Part shown: in pieces, positions 45,173 to 56,934 of the stretch
Layout of the letters: each line of letters begins with the position of its first letter
Numbering within the stretch: position 1 is the first letter of the stretch
NCBI RefSeq assembly: GCF_018812025.1
Contig: NC_063057.1
Coordinates: forward strand, 19,893,638 to 19,957,637
Length of the DNA stretch: 64,000 nucleotides
Reading direction: 5' to 3'
Origin: Megalobrama amblycephala
Taxonomy: Eukaryota > Chordata > Actinopteri > Cypriniformes > Xenocyprididae
Made by a program: the position numbers and the translations under genes
Notes under the pieces: model-generated
The model's database searches: none
What the model was told of the DNA's origin: nothing
Seen by the model: the letters and a program-made list of their open reading frames with translations, nothing else

Positions 45173-47195
45173 TGCTAGGGTGTTGCTAGGTGGCCACCAG
45201 AGTTGCTATAATATTCTAGTCCTAAAATATGGCTTGGTTTCATCATTAAATGTAAGTATATTGGATTTTTTCTTCATCTGAAAGGCAAAACTCATAAACA
45301 TAATTCAAACAAACACCACTAATCATTATATTCTAAACTAATTTCTCTTGAACTGCCCGTACAACACAGACAGGCAGGTGAACAGGCAGAACCAGCACAC
45401 TTTATGACTGCTGCAAAGCTGTCCAGCTTTTGATTAGCAATGCAATTTTTCTGGGCTCCCTGGGCTTCACTGGAGAGCCTGATTCAGTGGTCACACACTC
45501 ATGGCGCTCACACGCAGAGGCTTGTGAGCCCGTGGGCTTCGCAAACGGCTGTAAATATTCCTCAAAGTGCAAAGTCCACATCAAGGCCTGACTAAATCAC
45601 CTCAATCATTCTTTCTCGTTTGTTGTCCAGATATTGATCTCTGTCTCTCTCTCTCTCTTGTCTCTTGCCCCAGTAAATCTTCAGCAGGCTTTAATGCTTT
45701 AATTGGAAGCAGAGGCCATTGTCTCAGAATAGGCTCATTTGCCAGATGCTTACAGCAGTAAAAAGAAAGTGGGTTAACCCAAAATGAAAATAGAAAGAAT
45801 AAGACAGATAAGGGGTGAATCCAAAATCCACTTTTGAATCCAAAGTTGATCATTTGATGTAAAACATCATGACCGTGGTGTCAAAAAGCAGACTCACCTG
45901 CTATATTTCGACATGGCAAATGCATTGGCGACATACTTGCAGTTGCTCAATCAAATCTACATGCAGTCAAACATATGCATCTGCTGAGAGAAGGCACTTA
46001 CCTTTCACAAGTATCAATCTTGAGATTCTAATTACACCAATCAAGATAACAGGACTTTAATTGCCACTTGAGATCATAAACAGATTAGCTCACAGGCCTA
46101 TTGGGCATCTACCCAGGGCACCAGCCCAGAAGGGGGCACTCAGGAACCAAAGCAACAGTTAATATTTAATATGTACATATTTAAATGTATTATAAAATAC
46201 TAAATCAAATATTATTTATAAATTCATGTGTTTAGACAATTTAGGTGAAAAAAAAAAGAATAATGATAGTCAAATCAAATAATAAAATACCAGTCAAAGA
46301 GATAATGAATTACACTATATAAATCTATAAATTGTATACATGCCTATATTTTTAAATGAAAGGATGTCATTATTGAATTAAGATGTTTTAAATGTTAAAT
46401 AATAACCATATAATGTTAAGCAAATGCATTAAATTATGCATAATTACATGCAACTAACCCAAAACCAAACTAACCCTATAGTAAGTACATGTTGCTTATT
46501 AATATTACTCAGTAGTTACACTGTAACATGGACACTCTGGCTGTAAAATGCAACTGAATGATACTGTGAATGATGTAATTGTATCACTTTGTGCTGATGA
46601 GACACTGGCTTTGGTACAGTGAGACATCCAGGCCATGCTGATGTCCTGAACCTCTTTGATTTAGCATTTCCTCATCAAGTCTGATACAGTGACTATTATC
46701 TTCACTAACACAATCTCTTTTCTTCTCCACTCACCCTTCTTTGTTTATTTTCTGGAAGGTGCTTAGAAGTACTGCTGCATAAATGTTCATTTCTCAGTCT
46801 GATTCCACACAGCGCTGGCCATACATGATCATTCAACAATGCCGTAAATGGGCTGCAACGTGAAAAACACTGAAACAAACACACATTGCTGTGCCTCAGT
46901 GGTGCTCATTCAACATCATAAGTGTAAGTGACCCAGTCTCAGCCAACAACCCTCTTAAGCAAAACATCACACACTTTAATTTACTTACGCTATGATCCAC
47001 TGACAAATCCACTCCTCCCACAAGTACATACTCACTCACACACACTATACACTCAGCATGAGCTCATTCATTCTTTCTACTGATAAACAAACTCAAATAT
47101 ATCTATCTGCTCTGCATATGTTGATTGATAGGCAAAATACATATTGGTGGGGTCTTCTTCTGCTGAACAGAATACTTGGAATAAAACTAAATAAA
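45173..47195. other. Mostly unique DNA
   Basis: 'ggttgctagggtgttgctag' near 45169-45190 is a short known-looking repeat, and 46430-46520 has GTACATG-type repeat remnants. No exon recognised. Confidence 0.4.
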
Positions 47196-47196
47196 T

Positions 47197-47445
47197 TAAA
47201 GGTAACACTTCACAATAAGGTTAATTTGTTAACATTAGTTAATGTATTAACTAACATGAACTAACCATGAGTAATACATTTGTTACTATATTTGTTAATG
47301 TTAAAAATATAGCTGTTCATAGTTTGTTTATGTTGGTTCACAGTGCACTAACCAAAGTTAACAAATACAGCTCTTAATTTTAATATTGTATTAGTAAATG
47401 TTGAAATTAACATTAACAAAGATTAATAAATGCTGTAGATTTGAC
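47197..47445 (+). mobile_element. GGTAACACTTTACAATAAGG-type MITE, copy 2
   Basis: Starts 'ggtaacacttcacaataagg' (47201) and continues with 'ttaacattagttaatg', 'gttcacagtgcac' and 'aagattaataaatgctgta'. The right terminal third is missing. Confidence 0.75.
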
Positions 47446-47566
47446 AAAACGTAAAATAGTTCATTCTTCTCAGGGTATCAGGTTGGACATTTTCTTCAGC
47501 AATCTAATTGATTAGATTATGAAAAGTGAGCATTACAAATGCATTATCATTACAGTCATGTGAATA
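47446..47566. other. Short unique stretch
   Basis: No feature recognised. Confidence 0.35.
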
Positions 47567-47613
47567 CACACACACACACACACACACACACATTATATAT
47601 TATATATACACAC

Positions 47614-47659
<46 letters not shown>
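47567..47659. repeat. (CA)n and (TA)n microsatellite, left part
   Basis: CA repeats to about 47592, then ATATAC steps, then uninterrupted TA from about 47619. The TA run reappears at 48772 beyond a hAT element. Confidence 0.92.
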
Positions 47660-47662
<3 letters not shown>

Positions 47663-48768
47663 GGGTGTGACGAGATCTCATGTCACGAGATCTCGCGAGA
47701 CTAAAATGTGACGAGATTTCTCATCAAAGCGAAAAGTAGTCTCGTGATATTGCCATGACAGGGTGGTTAGGATGATTAGGAAAGAATATGCCACCGCTAC
47801 GTTTACATTACATCTCTCCTGTCGTTTTTCTTTGTATTTAAATAAAAAACATTTAATTCAGTTGGATAACGGTCGCCGCCGCTCCATATTTACAGAGTAC
47901 GCGCAAAAGTGAAAGTAAACGCGAGCGCGCATTCAAGAGCAATTTCAATACCCCGCATTTTGAAAGCGGCTCCCTGATGAATGCAAATATCTCTCAATAT
48001 GAAAGCTATTTTAGGCTGGGCAGTGTAGTTGTAACCATCTCTTAGCTCTGTATCAAAGAAAAATTTGGTCTTATTTGCGCTTTGAATATTGAGAGAGTGT
48101 GATTATGGTTGCACTTGTACAGTGTTACCATAAAAATGAATAAGAGTTTTCTCTTAATCTTAGTAAGCACAAACAATAAGGTTTCATTTGTTAACATTAG
48201 TTAATGCACTGTGAACTATCATGAACTAACAATGAATGACTATTTTTATTAACTAACATAAACAAAGATTAATAAATACTGTAGCAAAGATATTGCTCAT
48301 TGTTAGTTGATGTTGGTTAATACATTAATGTTAATAAATGAGACCTTATTGTAGGCTAAAGTGTTACCATTTTTATTTATACTGTTTTTATTTCTATGAT
48401 CAGTTTGTGGAAAGGAGTTCAGTTAGGAGGTCAAAAGTTGCAGAAGCTCATAAATCATGTACAGTAAGGTCTGAAGAGACTGAAATCATACAGAAGAGAA
48501 GCCAGTCAGGTGAGTTATTAGCAAAACCTTTTACAGTACTTGAGTATTGTTGTCATTTACTGCATATGATAATTCATACTCAGAAAGTAGAACTGAAATG
48601 ACATTCATTACAATATGATTAGTTAAAACATTTCAAATACACCTGCAGAATATTTTTTCTAGTCATGTATTTCACCATTGAGGATTTCTTAAAAATAGTG
48701 TGTAAAAATCTCGTCTCGTGAACTCAATCTCGAGTCTTGTCTCGTGAGATACCTGTCTCGTCATACCC

Positions 48769-48771
<3 letters not shown>
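47660..48771. mobile_element. hAT-type element inserted in a (TA)n microsatellite
   Basis: Ends TAGGGGTGTGACGAGATCTC and GTCTCGTCATACCCCTA are inverted, with extra 'ctcgtgag' repeats inside both ends. (TA)n abuts both sides, so the 8-bp duplication expected of hAT would be ATATATAT on each side. Contains a nested MITE at 48165-48370; no transposase frame recognised. Confidence 0.8.
48165..48372 (-). mobile_element. GGTAACACTTTA-type MITE, copy 3, nested
   Basis: Reads from 'acaataaggtttcatttgtt' to 'ctaaagtgttacca', with 'aagattaataaatactgta' inside. The right end (complement GGTAACACTTTAG) is intact; the left is worn. Lies inside the hAT element. Confidence 0.65.

Positions 48772-48838
<67 letters not shown>
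48772..48838. repeat. (TA)n microsatellite, right part
   Basis: About 33 TA dinucleotides, the continuation of the tract interrupted at 47660. Confidence 0.95.
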
Positions 48839-48839
<1 letters not shown>

Positions 48840-48849
48840 CAATCCTGGT

Positions 48850-49233
48850 AATGGATATGACAATGTTAATGTATTTTGTCTTGGCGGAATAGATCTGCTA
48901 CGCTGCTGCTGAATTGCTGCTGCTGTTAATTATTGCTGTTGTTGTAGATTATTGCTGCTGCTGATTATCGCTGCTGCTGCAGAGCAAGTACAAGAACTTG
49001 CTACTGCCAATACATACGCTGATATGCTGCTGCGAGTAAGACATAGTGCTGCTGCACAAATAGCATATGTCAGTAACCCATAGCAGATCAATACAGGTGG
49101 AGCTGGGGAAGGTGGAGGGTTTTAGAGGAACTATAGTGAATGTAACCAGCCATTTAAATGTGTGAACAGCAAACTCATTGGCTGCAGAAGTGACATGGAC
49201 CAATCAGCTTGTGCCAAATAGTTATGTAACAGT

Positions 49234-49235
<2 letters not shown>
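48850..49235. repeat. Dispersed repeat, copy 2 (sister of 9165-9450)
   Basis: The left part is CTG-rich ('gctgctgctgattatcgctg', 48900-48985), then 'acttgctactgccaatac' and 'atacaggtggagctgggg' as in copy 1. The two copies share order and spacing over at least 120 bp. Family not named. Confidence 0.6.
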
Positions 49236-49236
<1 letters not shown>

Positions 49237-49305
<69 letters not shown>

Positions 49306-49307
49306 TT

Positions 49308-49385
<78 letters not shown>

Positions 49386-49388
49386 AAG

Positions 49389-49446
<58 letters not shown>
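49237..49446. repeat. Long (TA)n tract with internal inverted motif
   Basis: Three TA runs (49237-49303, 49316-49379 and 49393-49446) are separated by 'cttaaatta' and 'taatttaagttca', which are complementary. The whole tract could fold as a cruciform. Confidence 0.9.
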
Positions 49447-49449
<3 letters not shown>

Positions 49450-49625
49450 GGTACGGAAAGTATTCAGACCCCCTTAAATTTTTCACTCTTTGTTATATTG
49501 CAGCCATTTGCTAAAATCATTTAAGTTCATTTTTTTCCTCATTAATGTACACACAGCACCCCATATTGACAGAAAAACACAGAATTATTGACATTTTTGC
49601 AGATTTATTAAAAAAGAAAAACTCA
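49447..49625 (+). mobile_element. Tc1/mariner terminal fragment (GTGGGTACGGAAAG)
   Basis: 'gtgggtacggaaagtattca' beginning at 49447, then 'ttgttatattgcagccattt' and 'cagcaccccatattgacag', match a common fish Tc1/mariner end. It breaks off near 49625 ('aaaaagaaaaactcac'); no transposase follows. TA on the left flank is part of the microsatellite. Confidence 0.75.
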
Positions 49626-51750
49626 CATTTTGCTCACATTCACTCCTAATGATATGCCTAATATGCCAAAAATGGCTCTGTTAATGTTTCTTGTCTTGTC
49701 AAATTCAATTATGAATTACATTAATCATGTAAATTATATCTTTTCAATGCAACATTTGACAAAAAAGTCAAGTAGTTTGTATTACTAGATTAGTGCCAGT
49801 CATTCAACATCTTTATCCAAAACAGTTGTTATAGCCTATACTGTAAATGTTTAGCTTGCCTATATCTTACCTTGAATTCTTTCACCATTAAAACCGAAGC
49901 ATTGTTTTCGGTTAAGAGTAAAGCCTGTCTTATTTGATTGGCCCTGTCAATAATTTTGACATTGACGAGAGCTGTTAGACTGCTGAGGTAAACCAGTCTA
50001 AAAATTTAACTTTTTAAACTTTTTCTGAATTTGGGGCTTCGCATCCACTAACTCGCAATGGGCCTCGCACCATGCTTACAATGGTCCTGCGTACAGTCAC
50101 ACTTGGAAACACTGTAGAAATCAGCCAATCATATTAGAGCTTGTAACTTTAGCCAGCTCTAGCCGCTTTTGAGTGCAATCCGCATCACAGGGTCTTTGAA
50201 CTCTATGTGTGCATGGTCTCGAGTCTGAGACTACCTTCTCAGAAGCAAGATTAAAGAGTCTGTTCTTAGGCGGTTTAGGATGTTTTCAAGCCTTACCATC
50301 ATTCATATTCATCACAAGCCTGTCCTCTAAGTCTTAAAGTCACTAGCTAACTTTTAAGTGTCTGACATTCATTCACAGTTCAGGCCTCACTTTACCACCT
50401 CCTCATAAGCAGAGTTTTCTCAGAGCTTATGAATATCAATACAGCCCTCGGGTAAGTAAAATCACTTGAGCCGTACTGGCACAGTTTGTCTGGTAAGTTT
50501 CAATTATTATGATGGGCTATTCTTTAATAAGCCCACCTCCTGAGTCGATCACAGCCAGAATCCCATAGTAAATCATGAACAAACAAATCACAACCTGGAA
50601 CTGTTGATATTTACGATTTAAGGATCTGAACTAACTTCTTAATCCTAAGTATTAAACTCTGGACATAAATGATACCTTAGATCAAGTAGCTTGCTGAGGA
50701 GAGGTGTGCTATTTTTTTAAGTAGACTTTTTTAATCAGGCAAACACAACACATTTTTTACTGCCACATTTCAAAACTAACCAATTTCCTGTAACAAACTG
50801 TTGATGTTTCAAGTTATTTAAAACAACCGGGAACAGGAACCAAACCGCAACATTTTTTCAAAAATGTTAACAATGCTATGACAACCACTCAAAGCACTCC
50901 TAGTATTGTTTTGGCGAGTTTTGCCAGTGAGATGAAGTCAGCATGATGTTTAACCATCAGTCCTGTAATAAATAACAACAACTAATCAAAGTAATGAAGC
51001 TGTCTCATCCTGTTTTGTAGGAACAGAATTTCTCACAGACAATCAAAGCACTTCCTTCCATCCTTCACACGCTCAGTTGGCTTGCTGACATCCTCCATTG
51101 CCACTTTTTCCTCGTCCTAACATCATAGCACTGGGTTGCGGTAATTACCACACAGAAGCATTATAGTAGCCACACTCACTAAAGCCCAGCAGCCTCTTGA
51201 GTTCTGAATCATGCTTTAATTAGACTAAAGAAAGACGCAAGGGACAAGCCACCCTCCGACTTCCACTCCTGCTCTCTTCTTCTAAACTTCATGATTGGTT
51301 CATGTTTCCTCCTTTTTTGACCCTATGCCTCGCCTCTTACCCTTTTCTCGAGTTCTGGCAGTGAAGTCAAAGGGTTTTAGTAAAGTGCTGTGGGGTTGTG
51401 AATTGATTTGGGTTTTGTAGCTCAATGAGTCACCGGCTCTGAGCTGTACTCTCATGCAGGGATGTGTGTATGTATGTGGGTTGCTTAGCTTTAGTTACAA
51501 ATTTGTTCCAAGAAGTTGGTTAAATGTGACAAAAACTGCCTTTGGGGGGAGGATGAGAATGTCCTCATTTGTAAAAAATGAATTCTAAAGCAAAAGTACA
51601 TAATATATTTAAATATATTTTAAATAATGCAAAATAGTGTTAATTTAAGTGTATGATATTTCTTCATTTAGATAAGCAAAGCAAACATGAGTGTGTTTTA
51701 GGGGGTATAGAAAATATTATTTTTCATAAATCATATTTTATAATAATTAT
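49626..51750. other. Unique DNA, no feature recognised
   Basis: The longest featureless stretch in this half of the window. Slightly GC-richer around 50030-50260 and 51040-51440. No frame I can defend as an exon. Confidence 0.45.
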
Positions 51751-51755
51751 AATAT

Positions 51756-52032
51756 TGTCACCATTATGTTCTGTTAATGTTTGTCTTCATTTGTCACGTG
51801 TCTTTGTTCAGATTCCCGTCACTCATCTGTCTCCCGAGTCAATATCATTATTAGTTCATATGTTTCAGCTGTGCTTGGTTAATTACCATCATTTGTGTCT
51901 AGTACTTAAGTTGTTCTGTTGCCTGCCTGCCTGCCTGTCTGTCTGTCTGTTTGTTATGGATTATAATTAAACGTTTGACGTTTGGAACCTTTATCTTCTG
52001 CCTTCGTCTGCATTACTGCAAGCATCATTACA
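51756..52032 (+). repeat. 5' LTR, 277 bp
   Basis: Starts TGTCACCATTATGTTCTG and ends CATCATTACA. Contains a (CTGC/CTGT)n run at 51921-51950. Shorter than the 3' LTR: it lacks about 55 bp found at 53352-53402. Confidence 0.88.
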
Positions 52033-52229
52033 GATGACCGGACCAAGAATGGATTACGCAGCTCAATTCGCTGCAGTGCCTCATGAGATTCAGAATTTTT
52101 TTAAATTCACAGTCGTCATGCACTCACCTGCTCCTATGACGACAAGACCCTTAAGTCATTTTTCTGGATCGGGGCCAACTACGATCATTCCGTCAACCTC
52201 CCAAACACCAATGGACTAAATTAGAGGGA

Positions 52230-52900
52230 GGCTATCGTTAGATGTTTGGAGAGCACTGCATCCCGATCCCGGTGGCTCCACCTCTGGCCTCGGATCCCTT
52301 CGTAGCATCTCGGCCTGTTGACCTGTCGGCTCCACTCTGGCTCCTCCCACCTTTGGCTCCTCCATGGACCCTCATCCGAGTGACTCCACCGGGTTCCCTT
52401 GTCCCACCGGCTCCCCCTTGATCTGTCGTTGCTCTGCCTAAGCCACAGACATCCGGGCCATCTGCTGCGCTCTGTCCCTTCTCCCCTACGGCTGCAGCTG
52501 ACTCCTTCCTCCCTCCGGAGTCACCTCTGTCCTTGATCTCACCAGCTTCGGCCCTGTCCTCGGGTAGTCTGGCTCCACCTTCAGCCTCAGATCCCTTCGT
52601 TCCATCTCGGCCCGTCGACCTATCGGCTCCGCCCTGGCTCCTCCAAGGTCCCTCATCCGAGTGATTCCACTGGATTCCCTCATCCTACCGGCTCCCTCTT
52701 GGTCTGTCGTCACTCTGCCTATGCCACGGACATCTAGACCATCCACTGCGCTCTGTCCCTATAGCTGTACTGGGCTCCTTCCTCCCTCTGGAGTCACCTC
52801 TGTCCTCGGTCTCACCAGCGTTGCCCCTGTCCTCGGGTACTCTGGCTCCATCTTCGGTGCCCGTCTCCGTGACATCGCCTGGGTCTCCTTGGTCTGTGCC
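52230..52900 (+). repeat. Captured Pro/Ser-rich tandem repeat in the LTR element
   Basis: 'ggctccacctctggcctcgg' (52273) recurs as 'ggctccaccttcagcctcag' (52571) and again in part at 52843: periods of about 298 and 272 bp. Phrases 'ctcatccgagtga' and 'cctctgtcct' repeat likewise. GC-rich against an AT-rich background, suggesting captured host sequence. Frames over it are Pro/Ser/Leu-rich but carry stops. Confidence 0.7.
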
Positions 52901-53169
52901 ATCGGCCTCCGTTGGTTGTCGCGCAGTTGCCGACAGCCAAGCTACCAACATCTGGGCTCCTCCTTCGTGGGGTGTCGTCACTGGGGTGCTCTGGGTCTGT
53001 GCCTTTGGACTATTTCCACCATGGTCGCCAAGGGGACGTCGTCTTGTCATCACCATCCCGTTGTGTCATAATGCCGTCACCAGCCCTTCACCTCATCCTG
53101 TCATCTTCCCCCCTCATCTGCCTCTCACCATCCCTTCTCCATCACCTCGTCTTCCTCCAAAACCTGATA

Positions 53170-53510
53170 TGTCACCATTATGTTTTGTTGGTTTCTGTTT
53201 TATGGACATTCAGTTTGTCTTCATTTTTGTCACGTGTCTTTGTTCAGATTCCCATCACTCATCTGTCTCCTGAGTCACTGTCATTATTAGTTCATATGTT
53301 TCAGCTGTGTTTGGTTATTACCCTCATTTGTGTTTACTACTTAAGTTGTTCCTTTATCCTGCACTCCTCGTCCGGACACCGTAATACCAATGTATTTGCA
53401 CTGCCTGCCTGTCTGTCTGTCTGTCTGTCTGTCTGTTATGGATTATAATTAAATGTTTGACGTTTGGAAGCTCTTCTGCCTTCATCTGCATTCCTGCAAG
53501 CACCGTTACA
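53170..53510 (+). repeat. 3' LTR, 341 bp
   Basis: Starts TGTCACCATTATGTTTTG and ends CACCGTTACA. Same order as the 5' LTR with scattered substitutions and two extra segments (near 53195-53215 and 53352-53402). A (CTGT)n run sits at 53409-53436. Confidence 0.88.
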
Positions 53511-53515
53511 AATAT

Positions 53516-53950
53516 ATACTTATTGTAATAAAGTATTTATATATTACAATAGTATTTATTGTCTGGAAAATATCATTTCCATTTAAAAGGGTATTGTACA
53601 GGGACTGGTGGGAGAAAACCTATTAATTGACATTAGAAATATTGTCAAAATACTGAAAATCTTCATGGTCTTGGGACTTATTTTGTACTTATGCAAAATT
53701 CTTAAATATTTAGTTATGTTCTTAATTATGTATCTTAATTATATTTTTGACGTTTTTGTGAAATTTTTTCATATAAGGGTATCTCCAAAAATGAATGTCT
53801 CAAGAGTAAAACAACAGTTGAAGTGTCAGACTGTCCTATGTTCAGATTTCTTGAAACACTGGTAGAGCTCATATTAATTCTGTAGTCCCACTCAAGGCCT
53901 TATCCACATAAAGTTTTGCTTTTCTCTAGTATTCCCGAGAGGAGACAAGC
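53516..53950. other. AT-rich unique DNA
   Basis: No feature recognised; the 85-codon frame at 53608 is low-complexity and unsupported. Confidence 0.4.

Positions 53951-53952
<2 letters not shown>

Positions 53953-54019
<67 letters not shown>
53953..54019. repeat. (GT)n microsatellite
   Basis: About 33 uninterrupted GT dinucleotides. Confidence 0.95.
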
Positions 54020-54020
<1 letters not shown>

Positions 54021-54029
54021 ATGTGTGTT

Positions 54030-54925
54030 TGTGGGGAGTGTGTTTGTTGTGATTGTGTGAGTGCATAAGCACAGGTCCAGTGGCTTTGAATAATGGATGG
54101 GGCTCATGTTTGTTTGAAAGTGCGCCATTTCTCCTCAGCTGAAATGCGTCGCTGCATGAATATTAATGGAGTGGAGTGTTTTGTCCATCTCTACACTACC
54201 ATCCCACTCCACGCAAATCACTCTTAGATGCATTAAAGAGTGGCAAAAATACCCAAATGTCCACTGTCCATAGATGTACACTTTACACTCTCCATACAAT
54301 GGCCACATCCTGACTGAAATGCACTATATATATTCACACTATGCCACATTTTTCACAACCTTCTAAAACAGCTGGATTCACCTGAAAAGCAAATCACAAG
54401 GGACATAACAATTTGCATACATCTAAAATTTGGCACAGTGTAGACTTTGGATTGACTTCAAATTAGGACCGGAACACCTTGAAGGGAGAGTTATGGGAAG
54501 ATTTTAGTGACTTTGAAAGTAGAAAATTCCTCAGAGAATAAGTTTTCATGTCATTATGTCACCAAATGTCACATTATTCCCCATTTCCAAATTCGGGGGC
54601 AAAGCTGGTGCTTGGCTGACAGTCCGTGGACCCTCACAGAACTGACTTGCTTTTTCCCTATCCAAACTAACAAGAAATCGTATCCTGCCCACAAACAAGT
54701 ACAGCATTGGCAGAACAATATTAAAAGTCATTTTGATTTATTCCCTTACTGCATGTGTCTTTTAATGTGAGTCCAACAGTAGAGGCACAGATAGCACAAA
54801 TAGCCACTGAGTTTCATATGACTCTATAGAGGGTAACAAACACACCACATGTTCTTGTCATTAGAGATCTGACTCTGATAAACATAGTTCAGACTTTGGG
54901 GAGTTCAATGCTTATTAGACTACCA
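54030..54925. other. Unique DNA, no feature recognised
   Basis: No gene or repeat family recognised. Confidence 0.4.
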
Positions 54926-55056
54926 TTCAAAAGTTGGGGTTAGTAAGATTTTTATTTTATTTTATTTTTTTTTTGAAGTACCTTGTTCAAAAATGCAGTA
55001 GAAACTGTGAAATAGTAATACAATTTAAAATAACTGTGTTCTATTTTAATATATGT
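54926..55056 (-). mobile_element. ACTACCATTC-type MITE, copy 3, truncated
   Basis: Starts 'gactaccattcaaaagttgg', then 'ttgttcaaaaatgcagtag' and 'aataactgtgttctatttta'. It is cut off by the tetranucleotide repeats at 55061, and the rest of the element is missing. Confidence 0.65.
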
Positions 55057-55060
55057 TAAG

Positions 55061-55345
<285 letters not shown>

Positions 55346-56610
55346 CCAAGTGTCCATTTGCATGTCTGCACCAAACAATCTCCAAAAGTTACTGTCTGGA
55401 ATGGAAGTAACTGCAAAGAAGGAACATTCAAGGACACCCAATGAAAACCAGACACATCCACAGGACAGTTTTGTTTAGAGTTTTTTTTTTTTTTTTTTTT
55501 TTTTATGAAAGGCTATTTGGGGTACATGTTCTAAAGGATCATGGGGGATCTGTGGTGAAGTTTGGCTGTGTGTGTGTTTACTCCAGGATGGCTTGTGTTG
55601 TACTCTGGAGATAAGGAGATTATAATTGGCTCACCGAGTGTGGTTTGCATTCGACACTGACTGCAGCTGTGCCACACAGACTTCAGAAAGCTGGCGAGCA
55701 TGTCAGAGTTAGACATCACTGTCAACAGATTAGGCCACATCCACAACATGAGCTTTAAAAGATAAAGGGTCTCTACCACAGCGTCTGAGATGTATATGAA
55801 CACATTAAAGAGAGTTTAGGAGATCTGTAATGATGACTAGGACAGGAATACTATAAACCACATGCAATCAAAACTGGAGTTTTGAGGCTCTTAGTTCAGC
55901 ATGTTATCTTTGAGGCTAATCTAGATAGCATACTCTTAAAAGTTGACAAAAACAGTCTTTCTCTTTCAGGAAAAGGGTGAAGGATATTGATGACTCATTT
56001 TGTTCATAAGGGCATAGACCTACACAAATATGATTTGTGATCTGATCTATCAAATAGCTATTATATATATTTCAGATACATCTTTGTGTTTCAATGGGAA
56101 ATACACACATGAAAGACAAAATAGGCAATGAAATGCTAAAAAGTGAATGCCAGTGGTATTTAGAAAATAAGTTGCAACAGAGGAAAATGGATGATGGGAT
56201 TGTTTGGGGAACTGTGATCTATTGCATATGAGCAGGGTTAAAATACTAAAATTACTAATACTAAAACTGAAATTAAAATAATTTAATGCTATATATAAAT
56301 ATATAAATTATTGAAACAAACTAAAATGAAAACTGAAAATATATATAATAAAGCTAACTTAAAATATGAATAGATACTATAATAGAATATAAATAACACT
56401 GATCATATTTTATCCTAAAATCAAAAGAAATAATTAAGAAATATTATTTTGCATAAAGAAAACAAAGTGATGTGTCAAAACAAATACAATGATGTTTATT
56501 TTTATATTAAATGTACAAATATATATATTTTTATTGAATGTACAAACACTAACGCAGTGGAGTTATATGTTAATTTTACTACAATCAATTATTATTTATT
56601 AATATTATTT
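55346..56610. other. Unique DNA with a poly(T) tract
   Basis: A poly(T) run of 24 at 55481-55504 could be the tail of a minus-strand retroposon, but no body is visible. 56220-56600 is AT-rich. Confidence 0.4.
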
Positions 56611-56616
56611 TTTTAA

Positions 56617-56930
56617 AGCTGCTGTCCGTAACTTTTTTTTTTGTGTTCAAAATTTACAAAAATTATATAATGAGAAAGTACAACATGAATCCATTTTCCA
56701 AACCTAACCCTAACCTTACCCTGAATCATTATGGTACACTTATAATAAGTGTTTATATTCAGACTATTTCAGACCGGACTGGTAGGACTCGCCGCAGAGT
56801 ATCACAGTAACTGCGTGACTCGCCATAGACATACACAGAGAAAAGTAGCTCCGGCTACAATGTTCTTCCGCAAGACACGTGCAGTTCTGTTTATTAACCG
56901 CTAGAGGGCCAAAAATCACGGACTGCAGCT
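56617..56930. mobile_element. TTAA-type MITE (AGCTGCnGTCCGT ends)
   Basis: 314 bp with ends AGCTGCTGTCCGTAAC and CACGGACTGCAGCT, and TTAA on both sides (56613-56616 and 56931-56934). A GC-richer centre ('ggactcgccgcagagtatc'). No reading frame. Confidence 0.88.
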
Positions 56931-56934
56931 TTAA

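Larger units (their letters stand above)
51756..53510 (+). mobile_element. Non-autonomous LTR retrotransposon, complete, AATAT duplication
   Basis: Two direct LTRs start TGTCACCATTATGTT and end in ATTACA or GTTACA, with AATAT on both outer sides (51751-51755 and 53511-53515). The internal part (52033-53169, 1137 bp) has no gag, protease, reverse transcriptase or integrase motif and is instead Pro/Ser-codon-rich repeat sequence. No standard primer-binding site is evident after the 5' LTR ('gatgaccggacc'). It must have been copied by enzymes of another element. Confidence 0.88.

Noticed and set aside
49175..49486. 103-codon Tyr-Ile repeat frame
   Set aside because: It is (TA)n read as codons.
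52485..53450. Pro/Ser/Arg-rich overlapping frames up to 178 codons, possibly a mucin-like gene
   Set aside because: They lie inside an LTR element with target duplications, run on both strands, and cross into the LTR; the GC-rich tandem repeat explains their openness.
55481..55504. Poly(T) as the tail of a processed retrocopy
   Set aside because: No adjacent gene-like body or target duplication could be seen.
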